From NCBI RefSeq assembly GCF_011022235.1, contig NZ_JAAIYP010000001.1:20296-84295 (forward strand): DNA of 64,000 nucleotides, written 5' to 3'. Shown here piece by piece: positions 8,011 through 18,327 of this stretch (position 1 is the stretch's first letter; every line of letters starts with the position of its first letter). The DNA comes from Magnetospirillum aberrantis SpK. GTDB lineage: Bacteria; Pseudomonadota; Alphaproteobacteria; Rhodospirillales; Magnetospirillaceae. The translations under genes and the position numbers were made by a program. The notes under the pieces are model-generated. The model ran no database searches, was not told the DNA's origin, and saw nothing but the letters and a program-made list of their open reading frames with translations.

Positions 8011-8036
8011 GCGCGTTAGGAAAGCCAAGGATCGTC

Positions 8037-10610
8037 ATGTCGCGCACCGACGAGCGTTACAATTTCAAGGAAACCGAGGCCAAGTGGCAGCGCACCTGGG
8101 AAGAGAGCGGCGCCTTCGTCGCGACCATCGATCCCGCGCGCCCGAAATATTTCGTGATGGAGATGTTCCCCTATCCGTCGGGGCGCATCCACATGGGTCA
8201 CGTTCGCAACTACACGCTGGGCGACGTGGTGGCGCGGCATAAACGCGCCCAGGGCTTCAACGTGCTGCATCCCATGGGGTGGGACGCCTTCGGCCTGCCG
8301 GCCGAGAACGCAGCCATCGAGCGCGGCGTGCACCCCGCCAAGTGGACGCGCGAGAACATCGCCTCGATGCGCGAACAGTTGAAATCCATGGGCCTGTCCT
8401 ACGACTGGGGCCGCGAGGTCGCCACCTGCGAGCCGGAATATTATCGCCACGAACAGAAGATGTTCCTGGACTTCCTCAAGGCCGGACTGGTGTACCGCAA
8501 GGAATCCTGGGTCAACTGGGACCCGGTGGAAAACACCGTGCTGGCCAACGAACAGGTCATCGACGGCCGCGGCTGGCGTTCGGGGGCCTTGGTGGAAAAG
8601 CGCCTGCTCAGCCAGTGGTTCCTGAAGATCACCGCCTTCGCCGACGACCTGTTGCAAAGCCTGAAGGGTCTGGACCGCTGGCCCGAGCGCGTGCGCGTCA
8701 TGCAGGAAAACTGGATCGGCCGCTCCGAGGGCGCCAAGCTGAGCTGGGACGTCGTCGGGCGTTCCGAACGCCTGGAAATCTTCACCACCCGCCCCGACAC
8801 CTTGTTCGGCGCCGCCTTCCTGGCCATTTCGCCCAACCATCCGCTGGCCGCCGAACTGGCACGGGGCAACGCCGAACTCACCGAGTTCATCGCCGAATGC
8901 AACCGCATGGGCACCTCGGAAGCGGCGCTGGAAACCGCCGAGAAGAAGGGCCTGGACACCGGCCTCAAGGCCAGGCACCCCTTCGTGCCGGGCTGGGAGC
9001 TGCCGATCTACGTCGCCAATTTCGTGCTGATGGAATACGGCTCGGGCGCCATCTTCGGCTGTCCCGCCCACGACCAGCGCGACCTGGACTTCGCCCGGAA
9101 ATACGGCCTGCCGGTCAAGCCGGTGGTGCTGCCGCCGGGCGAGGACGCCATCACCTTCGCGGTCGGCGACGAAGCCTGCGCCGGCGACGGCATCCTTTAC
9201 AATTCCGACTTCCTGGACGGCTTGGGCGTCGAGGCGGCCAAGGCCGCGGCCATCGACCGCATCGAGAAGGAATCCTTGGGCGAGCGCACCGTCAACTGGC
9301 GCCTGCGCGACTGGGGCGTGTCGCGCCAGCGCTATTGGGGCTGTCCCATCCCCATCATCCATTGCGACAGCTGCGGCGCGGTGCCGGTGCCCGAGGCGGA
9401 ACTGCCGGTGCGTCTGCCCGAGGACGTCACCTTCGACCGTCCCGGCAACCCGCTGGCCCACCACCCCACCTGGAAGGACGTGGCCTGTCCGTGCTGCGGC
9501 AAGCCGGCGCGGCGCGAGACCGACACCTTCGACACCTTCTTCGAATCGTCGTGGTATTTCGGCCGCTATTGCTCGCCCTTGGCCGAGACCGTGCCGTTCG
9601 AGAAGACCGAGGCCGATTACTGGCTGCCGGTGGACCAGTATATCGGCGGCATCGAGCATGCGGTGCTGCACCTGCTGTATTCGCGCTTCTTCACCCGCGC
9701 CATGAAGACCTGCGGCTACCTTGAGGTGAAGGAGCCGTTCGACGGCCTTTTGACCCAGGGCATGGTCTGCCACGAAACCTACAAGGACGAAGCCGGCGCC
9801 TGGCTGTACCCCGACGAGGTGGTCAAGCAGGACGGCGGACTGGTCCACGCCGAAACCGGCCGCCCCGTGGCGTTGGGCCGTTCGGAAAAGATGTCCAAGT
9901 CCAAGCGCAACGTGGTGGACCCGGCCTACATCATCGACACCTACGGCGCCGACACCGCGCGCCTGTTCATGCTGTCCGACAGCCCGCCCGAACGCGACCT
10001 GGAATGGACCGAGGCCGGCGTCGACGGTGCCTGGCGCTACGTCAACCGCCTGTGGCGTCTGGTCGGCACCGTGATCGAATCCTTGCCGCCGGCAGGAAGC
10101 ACCATGCCGGAACTGGGAGCCGAGGCGCTCAAGCTGCGCCGCCAGACCCACAAGACCATCGCCGGCCTGTCCGACGACCTGGAACGCTTCGCCTTCAACA
10201 AGGCGGTGGCGCGGCTGCGCGAGCTGACCAACGCGCTCGGCGAAGTCAAGCCCACCACCCCCGACCTGGCCTGGAGCCTGCGCGAGGGGTTGGAGGCCGC
10301 GCTGTTGATGGCGGCGCCGATGATGCCGCATCTGGCCGAGGAATTGTGGGCGGAACTGGGCCACGCCGAGGCGGTCACCGCGACCCCCTGGCCCAAGGCC
10401 GATCCCGCCCTGTTGGTCGAGGACAGCGTCACCGTGGCGGTTCAGGTCAACGGCAAGCTGCGCGCCACCATCGAGCTGCCCAAGGACGCCGATCCCAAGC
10501 TGGCGGAGGAAACCGCCCTTGCGCAGGCACCCGTTATCGCGGCAATGTCTGGGAAGACCCCGCGCAAGGTGGTGGTCGTGCCAAATCGGATCGTCAATGT
10601 GGTGGTCTAG
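8037..10610 (+). CDS. leuS: Leucine--tRNA ligase
   Basis: This 857-residue class Ia aminoacyl-tRNA synthetase charges tRNA-Leu in the cytosol. The HIGH-type motif is HMGH at residues 52-55 within [14 protein letters not shown], and KMSKS is at about 618-622. The central editing domain includes TRPDTLFGA and the LSU-type insertion has two Cys pairs. The C-terminal part is the anticodon-binding domain. Length is normal. The stop overlaps the start of lptE by 14 bases, implying translational coupling. Confidence 0.98.
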   Translation: MSRTDERYNFKETEAKWQRTWEESGAFVATIDPARPKYFVMEMFPYPSGRIHMGHVRNYTLGDVVARHKRAQGFNVLHPMGWDAFGLPAENAAIERGVHPAKWTRENIASMREQLKSMGLSYDWGREVATCEPEYYRHEQKMFLDFLKAGLVYRKESWVNWDPVENTVLANEQVIDGRGWRSGALVEKRLLSQWFLKITAFADDLLQSLKGLDRWPERVRVMQENWIGRSEGAKLSWDVVGRSERLEIFTTRPDTLFGAAFLAISPNHPLAAELARGNAELTEFIAECNRMGTSEAALETAEKKGLDTGLKARHPFVPGWELPIYVANFVLMEYGSGAIFGCPAHDQRDLDFARKYGLPVKPVVLPPGEDAITFAVGDEACAGDGILYNSDFLDGLGVEAAKAAAIDRIEKESLGERTVNWRLRDWGVSRQRYWGCPIPIIHCDSCGAVPVPEAELPVRLPEDVTFDRPGNPLAHHPTWKDVACPCCGKPARRETDTFDTFFESSWYFGRYCSPLAETVPFEKTEADYWLPVDQYIGGIEHAVLHLLYSRFFTRAMKTCGYLEVKEPFDGLLTQGMVCHETYKDEAGAWLYPDEVVKQDGGLVHAETGRPVALGRSEKMSKSKRNVVDPAYIIDTYGADTARLFMLSDSPPERDLEWTEAGVDGAWRYVNRLWRLVGTVIESLPPAGSTMPELGAEALKLRRQTHKTIAGLSDDLERFAFNKAVARLRELTNALGEVKPTTPDLAWSLREGLEAALLMAAPMMPHLAEELWAELGHAEAVTATPWPKADPALLVEDSVTVAVQVNGKLRATIELPKDADPKLAEETALAQAPVIAAMSGKTPRKVVVVPNRIVNVVV

Positions 10611-11178
10611 AGCCCTTGTCTGTCTGATGGTGCTGGCGCTCGGCCCTGCGGGGTGCGGGTTCCAGCCCATTTACGCCAAGCCGCGTACCGCCGAAAGCTC
10701 GGCCATGGCCACCCAGCTCGCCTCGATCCGGGTCTCCGGCATCGAAGATCGTCTGGGGCAGCAGGTGCGCAACAACCTGGTGGAAAGCCTGAGCCCGCGC
10801 GGCGAGCCGGCGCGGCCGCTCTATACGCTGAAAGTGGAGCTGAGCCAGTCGTCGGGCGGTTTCGCCAGCAGCAAGGACGGCAACGCCACCATCGAACGCC
10901 TGACCGTCAAGGCCGTTTACACCCTGAGTGAACAAACCAGCGGGCAGCAAGTCTATTCCGGTCAGGCGCGCAGCTTCACCAGTTTCCGCTATATCGGCCC
11001 GCGTTATGCCAGCACCGCCGCCGAGCGTGATTCCGAAATCTCGGCAGCCAGCGAGATCGCCGCTTCGATCCGCACCGCGTTGACCGCGTTCTTCAGCGAC
11101 CCCAACACGTTCAAGAAGCGACAAGCGACAATCCAGCGGCAGCAGCCCATGCTGCCGACCACCACGGACCAACCCTGA
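10597..11178 (+). CDS. lptE: LPS assembly lipoprotein LptE
   Basis: This 193-residue lipoprotein plugs the LptD barrel and helps insert LPS into the outer leaflet. The short signal ends in lipobox GPAGC with the acylated Cys at residue 20, followed by GFQPIYA, the family signature after the lipobox. The mid region alternates as expected for the LptE beta sheet ([25 protein letters not shown]). Start at 10597 lies inside the end of leuS. The order leuS-lptE-holA is conserved in many Gram-negatives, which supports the call despite weak sequence conservation. Confidence 0.92.
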   Translation: MWWSRALVCLMVLALGPAGCGFQPIYAKPRTAESSAMATQLASIRVSGIEDRLGQQVRNNLVESLSPRGEPARPLYTLKVELSQSSGGFASSKDGNATIERLTVKAVYTLSEQTSGQQVYSGQARSFTSFRYIGPRYASTAAERDSEISAASEIAASIRTALTAFFSDPNTFKKRQATIQRQQPMLPTTTDQP

Positions 11179-11191
11179 GGCCGGATAGACC

Positions 11192-12214
11192 GTGAAACTG
11201 ACCGGTGCCAAGGCCGAAACGTTCCTCAGGGCTCCCGATCCTGCCATACGCGTGGTTCTGGTGTTCGGTCCCGACAACGGCCTGGTGCGCGAGCGGGTCA
11301 CGCGACTGGTCAAGGGAGTGGTCGCCGACGTGAACGACCCGTTCCGCGTCGCCGAGTTGACCCCCGCCATCCTCAAGGACGACCCCGCCCGGCTGGCCGA
11401 CGAAGCGGCGGCCATGGCGCTGACCGGCGGACGCCGCGTGGTGGTGGTCCGCGACGCCGGCGATTCCGTCTCGTCGCTGTTCCAGGGATTCCTGGCCAAT
11501 CCCATGGGCGACGCCCTGGTGGTGGTCGAAGCCGGCGATCTGGGCCCGCGCTCAAGCCTGCGCAAGCTGTTCGAGGGCGCGGACACGGGCGCGGCCCTGG
11601 CCTCTTACGGCGACGAAGGCGGCAGTCTGGCCCATGTCATCCAGGAAGAGCTTAAGAACGCCGGTCTGACGCCCGACCCCGACGCCTTGGCCTATCTCAT
11701 GGAAAACCTGGGCGGCGACCGCCGCCTGACCCGTGCGGAACTCCAGAAACTGGCGCTCTACATGGGAGAGCCCGGCCGGGTGCGCATCGAGGACGCCCAG
11801 GCCTGTGTCGGCGACACCGCCTCGCTTTCCATGGACGACCTGGCCTTGGCCACCGCCGATGGCGACCACGCCACCGCCCAGCGCGTGCTGGACCGCCTGT
11901 TTCGCGAAGGCACCCACGCGGTGCCGGTACTGCGTGCGCTGTCACGCCATTTCCAACGCCTGCATTTCGCCGCCGGGCTGATGGGCCAGGGCAAGTCGGC
12001 CGACCAGGCCATGGCCGCGCTCAAGCCGCCGGTGATCTTCAAGGCCGCCGACCGCTTCCGCCGCCAGTTGAGCCGCTGGCCCGCCGACCGGGTGGGCCGC
12101 GCCCTGGAAGTGCTGATCGAGACGGAAACAGAATGTAAAACCACCGGCATGCCGGCTGAATCCCTGTGCTCGCGCACGGTGATGCAGTTGGCCAGGGCAG
12201 CGGGACGGCGCTAG
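11192..12214 (+). CDS. holA: DNA polymerase III subunit delta
   Basis: This 340-residue clamp-loader subunit opens the beta sliding clamp. It has the HolA layout: N-terminal module with VVLVFGPDNGLVRER in place of an active Walker site, a middle helical region (LAYLMENLGGDRRLTRAELQKLALY) and a C-terminal collar (VPVLRALSRHFQRL). It starts 13 bases after lptE and ends the leuS operon. Confidence 0.95.
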   Translation: MKLTGAKAETFLRAPDPAIRVVLVFGPDNGLVRERVTRLVKGVVADVNDPFRVAELTPAILKDDPARLADEAAAMALTGGRRVVVVRDAGDSVSSLFQGFLANPMGDALVVVEAGDLGPRSSLRKLFEGADTGAALASYGDEGGSLAHVIQEELKNAGLTPDPDALAYLMENLGGDRRLTRAELQKLALYMGEPGRVRIEDAQACVGDTASLSMDDLALATADGDHATAQRVLDRLFREGTHAVPVLRALSRHFQRLHFAAGLMGQGKSADQAMAALKPPVIFKAADRFRRQLSRWPADRVGRALEVLIETETECKTTGMPAESLCSRTVMQLARAAGRR

Positions 12215-12225
12215 ACCCGACCCCA

Positions 12226-12242
12226 GCCACCGTGCCGGTGGC
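12226..12242 (+). other. Seven-bp hairpin after holA
   Basis: GCCACCG / CGGTGGC with a TGC loop lies 12 bases after the holA stop. It lacks a T run and may be a weak end point of the leuS operon. Confidence 0.4.
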
Positions 12243-12272
12243 CCCCGAGGACGCCACCAACGGAAGGCTGCC

Positions 12273-15200
12273 ATGATCCGCCCCGCCGATTTCCTGAAAT
12301 CCACCCTGACCGAGGATATGTCCACCCGCGCCGCCACCCGTCTGGACCCGGTTCGCGCCCGGCTGGTGTCGCATCTGGCACCGCTTTATCTGGCCGGCGT
12401 CCCGGCGGCCGACCTTGAAGCGGTGGACGGCGAACAGATGTTCGCCGTCATGGTCGGGTTGCTGGATTTCGCCGCCGAACGGCCGATGAATGAACCGAAA
12501 ATTCGCGTCTTCAACCCCGATCCCGACCGTGACGGCTGGGCCTCGCCGCATAGCGTGGTCGAAATCGTCAACGACGACATGCCGTTCCTGGTGGATTCGG
12601 TGGCCATGGTGCTGGCCGGGGCGGGTATCGCCATCCACCAGTTGGTCCACCCCATCGTTCGCGCCACCCGCGACGACAAGAACGCCCTGACCGCGCTGGA
12701 GGGGGCGCCGACAGGGGGCGGCGCCAGCCTGGAATCGTTGATGCATGTGGAAATCGACCGCCAGGACGCCGAGGGCAAGGCCGCGCTGCTTGAACAACTG
12801 ACCCACACCCTGGGGCAGGCGCGGGCGGCGGTGGTGGACTGGCAGGCCATGCGTGAACGCATCCGCGCCGTGACCGCGGACCTTGACCGCGACAACGACG
12901 AGGACGAGGCGACGGCTTTCCTCGATTGGCTTTACGACGACCACTTCACTTTCCTGGGCTATCGCCATTTCCTGCTGTCGGGCCACGGCGACGCCCCCGA
13001 CATCCGGGTCGAACCCGCCCATTCCCTGGGCATCCTGCGCGACGAGACCTCGCATGTGTTCGACGACACCCTGGCGCTGTCGGACATGCCGCCCGAAATC
13101 CGCGCCTTCCTGACCCGGCCCGGCGCGTTGATGGTGACCAAATCGGCGCGCCACGCCCCGGTGCACCGGCCGGTGCACATGGACATCATCGGCATCAAGC
13201 ATCTGGACAAGAAAGGCCGGGTGATCGGCCTGCACGCCTTCCTTGGCCTGTTCACCGCCGCCGCCTACACCCGCGCGCCGTCGGCCATCCCGCTGTTGCG
13301 GCGCAAGGTGAGCCGCGTCCAAAGCAACGCCGGCTTCCCCCCCTTCGGTCATGACGCCAAGGTTCTGGGCAACATCCTGGAAACCTATCCGCGCGACGAA
13401 CTGTTCCAGATATCCGAGGCGCAGCTGACCGCCAACGCCCTTGGCATCCTGCACCTTCAGGACCGGCCGCGCGTGGCCTTGTTCGTGCGCCGCGACGAAT
13501 TCGGCCGTTTCGTGTCGTGTCTGGTGTTCCTGCCGCGCGACCGCTACGACACCCCGCTCAGGCTGGCGGTCATCCGTCTGTTGGAACAGGCCTATGGCGG
13601 CCGTCTCGACGCCTATTACACCCAGGTCGCCGACGGTCCCCTGGCCCGGCTGCATGTGATCGTGCGCATTCCCGCCGGCAGCCGGCCCATGGCCGACGAG
13701 GCCGAGTTGCAATCGCGCATCGCCGAATTGGCGCGCTCCTGGTCGGATCATCTTCAAGCCGCCCTGGTCCAGGCCCATGGCGAGGGTGAGGGACTGCGGC
13801 TGGCGCGACGCTGGCGCGACGCCTTCCCGCTGTCCTATCGCGAGGCCCATTCCGCCCTGGCGGCGGTGGCCGACGTCGAGCGGCTGGAGGCGGTGACAAG
13901 CGGCGCCGACCTGGGCGTCAACCTGTACCGCCCGATCGAGGCCGGACCGGGACAGGCGCGGCTGAAGTTGCTGCATGCCGGTTCGACCGTGCCCTTGTCC
14001 GACGTCTTGCCGCTGCTCGAGGCCATGGGGCTCAGGGTCATCGCCGAAGTCCCGCACGAGGTCCGCCCGGCCGATGGCGGCGAAAGCGCCTGGATTCACG
14101 ATTTCCAACTGGAAAGCGAGGCGCCGCTGGATCTGGCGGCGCGCGGCGCCGATTTCGAACAGGCGTTGCTGGCGGTGTGGCGGGGCGAGGCGGAAAGCGA
14201 CGGCTTCAACCGTCTGGTGCTGGCCGCCGGCCTGAACTGGCGTCAGGTCATGGTGCTGCGCGCCTATGCCAAATATCTGCGTCAGGCCGGCTCGACCCTC
14301 AGCCAAGCCTATGTGGAACGCGCCTTGGCCGGCAATGCCGAACCGGCGGCACTTTTGGTCAAGCTGTTCGAGACCCGCTTCATTCCCGGCGGTGACGAGG
14401 ACAAGGCGAGATCCGCCTTGGAAACCGCCCTGGAAAAGGTGTCAAGCGCCGACGACGACCGCATCCTGCGCCGCTTCCTCAACCTGATCGGCGCCACCCT
14501 TCGCACCAATTACACGCTTGGGCGCCCCTATCTGTCGTTCAAGCTGGATTCGCGGGCGATCGACGACCTGCCGCTGCCACGGCCGATGGTGGAAATCTTC
14601 GTCTACAGCCCGCGCATGGAAGGCATCCACCTGCGCGGCGGCAAGGTGGCGCGCGGCGGCATCCGCTGGTCCGACCGGCGCGAGGATTTCCGCACCGAAA
14701 TCCTGGGCCTGATGAAGGCCCAGATGGTCAAGAACGCGGTGATCGTGCCGGTCGGCGCCAAGGGCGGCTTCGTGGTCAAGCGGCCGCCGGCCGGCGGCGA
14801 CCGTGCGGCGCTTCAGGCCGAAGGCATCGAGTGCTACCGCACGCTGATCCGTGGCATGCTCGACCTGACCGACAACCTTGCCGGCGGCGCGGTGGTGGCG
14901 CCGGCCGGTCTGATCCGCCACGACGGCGACGATCCCTATCTGGTGGTCGCCGCCGACAAGGGCACCGCCACTTTTTCCGACATCGCCAACGGGTTGTCGC
15001 TGGAATACGGCTTCTGGCTGGGCGACGCCTTCGCCTCGGGCGGATCGAAAGGCTACGACCACAAGGTCATGGGCATCACCGCGCGCGGCGCCTGGGAGGC
15101 GGTGAAACGTCATTTCCGCGAATTGGGCATCGACACCCAGGCCGAAAGCTTCACCGTGGTCGGCGTCGGCGACATGTCGGGCGACGTGTTCGGCAACGCC

Positions 15201-17042
15201 ATGCTGTGTTCGCCGCACATCCGACTGGTGGCGGCATTCAACCACAGCCACATCTTCGTTGATCCCGAACCCGACGCCGCCAGTTCGTTTGTCGAACGCC
15301 AGCGCCTGTTCCAGGCGGCCAAGGCGTGGCCCGACTACGATCCCAAGGCCATTTCGGCCGGCGGCGGGGTGTTTTCGCGCGCCGCCAAATCCATCCCGGT
15401 CAGCCCCGAGATGCGGGCGCGGTTCGGAATCCAGGCGGCGACCGTCACCCCGACCCAACTGATCCGCATCCTGTTGACCCAGCCGGTGGACCTGTTGTTC
15501 TTCGGCGGGATCGGCACCTACATCAAATCCAGCGAGGAAAGCCAGGCCGAGGCCGGGGACCGCACCAACGACGCATTGCGCGTGGACGGCCGCGACCTGC
15601 GGGCCCGCGTGGTCGGCGAAGGCGCCAATCTGGGCTGTACCCAACTGGGCCGCATCGAATACGCCCTCAAGGGCGGACGCCTGAACACCGACGCCATCGA
15701 CAATTCCGCCGGCGTCGACACCTCGGACCACGAGGTCAACATCAAGATCCTGTTGGGCGACCTGGTGGCGGCCGGCGACATGACCGGCAAGCAACGCGAC
15801 CTGTTGCTGGCCAGCATGACCGACGAGGTGGCGGCCCTGGTGCTGCGCGACAACTACCTGCAAACCCAGGCGCTGTCGATCATGGCCGAGCAGGGCGCCG
15901 AATTGCTGGACGGTCAGGTCCGCTTCATGCGGCTGTTGGAAAAAAGCGGACGGCTGGACCGCGCCATCGAGTTCCTGCCCGACGACGACACCCTGGCCGA
16001 GCGCGCCGCCCGCCATCAGGGTTTGGTGCGGCCCGAACTTTCGGTGCTGTTGGCCTATGCCAAGCTGTGGCTGCACGATTCGGTGCTGGCCTCGGAACTG
16101 CCCGACGATCCGTTCCTGGCCGGCGATCTGGTCCGCACCTTCCCGAGCGCGCTGCGTGAACGCTTCGCCACCGAGATCGGCGGCCATCGCCTGCGCCGCG
16201 AGATCATCGCCACCGCCGTCACCAATTCCATGGTCAACCGGGTCGGCGTCGCCTTCGTCGCCGAATGCGCGGAAAAGACCGGCCACGGCCCGGCCGACGT
16301 GGCCCGCGCCTATATCGTCGCCCGCGACGCCTATGGCCTGCGCGACATCTGGGCCCGCGTCGAGGCGTTGGACGGTACCGTGCCGGCGTCGGTCCAGCAT
16401 GCCATGCTGGCGGAATCGGGACGGTTGCTGGAACGGGCCACCGGTTGGGTGCTGCGCTCGGTGCCGACGCCGTTCGACATCGGCGCGGCCATCGGCGAAT
16501 TGCAGCCGGGCATCGCGGCATTGCGGGCGGCGCTGTCGGCCATCCTGCCCAGCGAAACCGCCGAAGGAGTCGCCGCCCGTTCCGCCGATTACCAGGCCCA
16601 GGGCGTGCCCGCCGACCTGGCCTGGGACGTGGCCAACCTGATCGTGCTGGCCTCGGCCGCCGACATCGTGCGCATCGCCGCCCGCCAGGGCATGGCGGTG
16701 GAAGAGGCCGGCTCGCTGTATTTCGCCATCGGCCACCGTTTCGGCCTGGGCTCCTTGCGGGCGAGCGCGGAAACCCTGGCGGTGGGCGGACATTGGCAGA
16801 AGCTGGCGGCGGCGGCGGTCATCGAGGACCTTTACGGCAGCCAGCGCGACTTGACACTCCAGGTGGCGGCCAAGGCCCCCGGCCAAAAGGCGGCCGAAGC
16901 CTTGGACGTTTGGGGCGCCGAACATCGCGTCGCCATCGACCGGACCGAGACGGTGCTGGCGGAATTGCGCGCCGCCCGTCAGGTGGACCTTGCCATGCTG
17001 ACGGTCGCTGGCCGTCAACTTAAAGCGATGGTGGAAAAGTGA
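12273..17042 (+). CDS. Large NAD-specific glutamate dehydrogenase
   Basis: This protein of 1589 residues belongs to the very large NAD-dependent glutamate dehydrogenase class, which deaminates glutamate to 2-oxoglutarate and ammonia. The N-terminal 700 residues hold ACT-like regulatory regions. The catalytic core begins near residue 770 with GKVARGGIRWSDRREDFRTE and KNAVIVPVGAKGGFV, then VGVGDMSGDVFGNAML and the nucleotide-binding FFGGIGTYIK ... RVVGEGANLG. The C-terminal 400 residues are the helical domain typical of the class. Length agrees with family members (about 1600). It is monocistronic, with a GGAAGG site before ATG. Confidence 0.96.
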   Translation: MIRPADFLKSTLTEDMSTRAATRLDPVRARLVSHLAPLYLAGVPAADLEAVDGEQMFAVMVGLLDFAAERPMNEPKIRVFNPDPDRDGWASPHSVVEIVNDDMPFLVDSVAMVLAGAGIAIHQLVHPIVRATRDDKNALTALEGAPTGGGASLESLMHVEIDRQDAEGKAALLEQLTHTLGQARAAVVDWQAMRERIRAVTADLDRDNDEDEATAFLDWLYDDHFTFLGYRHFLLSGHGDAPDIRVEPAHSLGILRDETSHVFDDTLALSDMPPEIRAFLTRPGALMVTKSARHAPVHRPVHMDIIGIKHLDKKGRVIGLHAFLGLFTAAAYTRAPSAIPLLRRKVSRVQSNAGFPPFGHDAKVLGNILETYPRDELFQISEAQLTANALGILHLQDRPRVALFVRRDEFGRFVSCLVFLPRDRYDTPLRLAVIRLLEQAYGGRLDAYYTQVADGPLARLHVIVRIPAGSRPMADEAELQSRIAELARSWSDHLQAALVQAHGEGEGLRLARRWRDAFPLSYREAHSALAAVADVERLEAVTSGADLGVNLYRPIEAGPGQARLKLLHAGSTVPLSDVLPLLEAMGLRVIAEVPHEVRPADGGESAWIHDFQLESEAPLDLAARGADFEQALLAVWRGEAESDGFNRLVLAAGLNWRQVMVLRAYAKYLRQAGSTLSQAYVERALAGNAEPAALLVKLFETRFIPGGDEDKARSALETALEKVSSADDDRILRRFLNLIGATLRTNYTLGRPYLSFKLDSRAIDDLPLPRPMVEIFVYSPRMEGIHLRGGKVARGGIRWSDRREDFRTEILGLMKAQMVKNAVIVPVGAKGGFVVKRPPAGGDRAALQAEGIECYRTLIRGMLDLTDNLAGGAVVAPAGLIRHDGDDPYLVVAADKGTATFSDIANGLSLEYGFWLGDAFASGGSKGYDHKVMGITARGAWEAVKRHFRELGIDTQAESFTVVGVGDMSGDVFGNAMLCSPHIRLVAAFNHSHIFVDPEPDAASSFVERQRLFQAAKAWPDYDPKAISAGGGVFSRAAKSIPVSPEMRARFGIQAATVTPTQLIRILLTQPVDLLFFGGIGTYIKSSEESQAEAGDRTNDALRVDGRDLRARVVGEGANLGCTQLGRIEYALKGGRLNTDAIDNSAGVDTSDHEVNIKILLGDLVAAGDMTGKQRDLLLASMTDEVAALVLRDNYLQTQALSIMAEQGAELLDGQVRFMRLLEKSGRLDRAIEFLPDDDTLAERAARHQGLVRPELSVLLAYAKLWLHDSVLASELPDDPFLAGDLVRTFPSALRERFATEIGGHRLRREIIATAVTNSMVNRVGVAFVAECAEKTGHGPADVARAYIVARDAYGLRDIWARVEALDGTVPASVQHAMLAESGRLLERATGWVLRSVPTPFDIGAAIGELQPGIAALRAALSAILPSETAEGVAARSADYQAQGVPADLAWDVANLIVLASAADIVRIAARQGMAVEEAGSLYFAIGHRFGLGSLRASAETLAVGGHWQKLAAAAVIEDLYGSQRDLTLQVAAKAPGQKAAEALDVWGAEHRVAIDRTETVLAELRAARQVDLAMLTVAGRQLKAMVEK

Positions 17043-17108
17043 GGATACCTTGAAGTGAGTCACCACTTGCGTTACCTAGACGCTAGCCGACCCTATCGGA
17101 GCCCGTGA

Positions 17109-17699
17109 ATGGACCCCCGCCAGTTCCTCGCCGAGCAGTTCGCCGAGCATGAGCAGACTGTCGCGACGACGCGTGACGCGGTCGCGGAATCGTTCGCGGC
17201 CCTGGTCGAGGCCTGTTCACGCGCCATCGAAGCCGGTGGCAAGATCCTGTTTTTCGGCAACGGCGGGTCCGCCGCCGACGCCCAGCATCTGGCCGCCGAA
17301 CTGGTGGTGCGCTACCGCGTCAACGGACGCGCCCTGGCGGCCATCGCGCTGACCACCGACACCTCGCTGCTGACCGCCTGCGCCAACGATTTTTCCTATG
17401 ACGACATCTTCGCCCGCCAGGTTGAAGCGCTGATGAAGCCCGAGGACGTGGCCATCGGCATCAGCACCTCGGGCAACAGCGGCAGCGTGATCAAGGCGTT
17501 GGAAACAGCCCGCGCGATCGGCGGCACCGCCGCCGGTCTGGCCGGCCGCGACGGCGGCAAGATGGTGGGCGTGGCCGACCCCCTGGTGGTGGTGCCCAGC
17601 ACCGTCACCGCCCGCATCCAGGAAATGCACATCCTGCTTGGCCATGCCCTGTGCGACATGCTGGAAAAACGCCACCGTCCCGGCGTCCAGGCCCATTAA
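17109..17699 (+). CDS. gmhA: Phosphoheptose isomerase (SIS domain)
   Basis: This 196-residue enzyme converts sedoheptulose 7-phosphate to D-glycero-D-manno-heptose 7-phosphate for LPS core or other heptose glycans. The single SIS domain shows FFGNGGSAADAQHLAAELVV, GISTSGNSGSVIKALE and the C-terminal metal-site helix EMHILLGHALCDMLE. Length is typical. It opens the surface-glycan half of the window and sits nine bases ahead of the SxtJ gene. No hldE or gmhB is nearby. Confidence 0.93.
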   Translation: MDPRQFLAEQFAEHEQTVATTRDAVAESFAALVEACSRAIEAGGKILFFGNGGSAADAQHLAAELVVRYRVNGRALAAIALTTDTSLLTACANDFSYDDIFARQVEALMKPEDVAIGISTSGNSGSVIKALETARAIGGTAAGLAGRDGGKMVGVADPLVVVPSTVTARIQEMHILLGHALCDMLEKRHRPGVQAH

Positions 17700-17708
17700 G
17701 GAAAAATC

Positions 17709-18149
17709 ATGGCTGCCAAGAAACCCTCCGCCATGCAGGAATTGCAATCACACGCCCCTACACCTCAGATGGGCTCGGAACGTTCGTTCGGTCTGGTGTT
17801 CGCCGCCGTCTTCCTGATTGTCGGCGTGTGGCCGCTCAAGGCCGGGCACGACCCGCGCATGTGGGCGCTGGGCGCCGCCGTCGCCTTCCTGGTCATCGCG
17901 CTGGCCTTCCCGCGCGTGCTCAAGCCCTTGAACATCGTGTGGTTCAAGTTCGGCATGGTGCTGCATCATGTGATGACGCCGCTGATCATGGGGCTGCTGT
18001 TCTTCCTGACGGTCACCCCGGTCGGCCTTTTGATGCGGGCCACCGGCAAGGACCCCATGCGTCTCAAGCGCGATCCCAAGGCCGCCAGCTATTGGATCGA
18101 CCGCACGCCGCCGGGCCCCGCGCCCGAATCCATGAAAACCCAATTCTAG
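17709..18149 (+). CDS. SxtJ family small membrane protein
   Basis: This 146-residue protein has two or three predicted membrane segments (GLVFAAVFLIVGVWPL; ALGAAVAFLVIALAF; VMTPLIMGLLFFLTV) and a positively charged C-terminus. It matches the SxtJ family, named from the saxitoxin cluster and widely found next to NodU-type carbamoyltransferases. Its biochemical role is unknown. The neighbours DUF5989 and carbamoyltransferase follow within 180 bases, so it presumably assists carbamoylation at the membrane. Confidence 0.85.
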   Translation: MAAKKPSAMQELQSHAPTPQMGSERSFGLVFAAVFLIVGVWPLKAGHDPRMWALGAAVAFLVIALAFPRVLKPLNIVWFKFGMVLHHVMTPLIMGLLFFLTVTPVGLLMRATGKDPMRLKRDPKAASYWIDRTPPGPAPESMKTQF

Positions 18150-18159
18150 GAAACCGCCG

Positions 18160-18309
18160 ATGTCGTTCCTGCTTGAGCTCGTCGCCTTCCTGCGCGCCCG
18201 CAAGAAATACTGGTTGTTGCCCATTCTGGTGATGATGGTGCTGTTCGGCGGCCTGATCGTGCTGAGCCAGGGCTCGGCCGTCGCCCCCTTCATCTATACC
18301 CTGTTCTAA
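18160..18309 (+). CDS. DUF5989 (SxtK-like) one-helix membrane peptide
   Basis: A 49-residue protein reads MSFLLELVAFLRARKKYWL and continues with one strong membrane helix (LPILVMMVLFGGLIVL) and a short outer tail. The size, the leading LxxFLxxRKKYWLxP pattern and the position between SxtJ and the carbamoyltransferase fit DUF5989. It is preceded by a weak GGAAA. Function is unknown; context implies a small subunit of the carbamoylation machinery. Confidence 0.85.
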   Translation: MSFLLELVAFLRARKKYWLLPILVMMVLFGGLIVLSQGSAVAPFIYTLF

Positions 18310-18327
18310 TCGGCGGGAGCCGCGACG

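Noticed and set aside
6035..8242. 735-codon plus-strand frame
   Set aside because: Antisense to the second porin and then out of frame with the lipoprotein and leuS; no start context or family resemblance.
8016..10670. 884-codon open frame on the minus strand
   Set aside because: It lies antisense to leuS, has low-complexity Gly/His/Gln-rich translation and is a by-product of high GC content.
12039..17066. Long minus-strand open frames (755 and 874 codons)
   Set aside because: Antisense to the NAD-glutamate dehydrogenase; translations have no recognisable domain and match GC-driven shadows.
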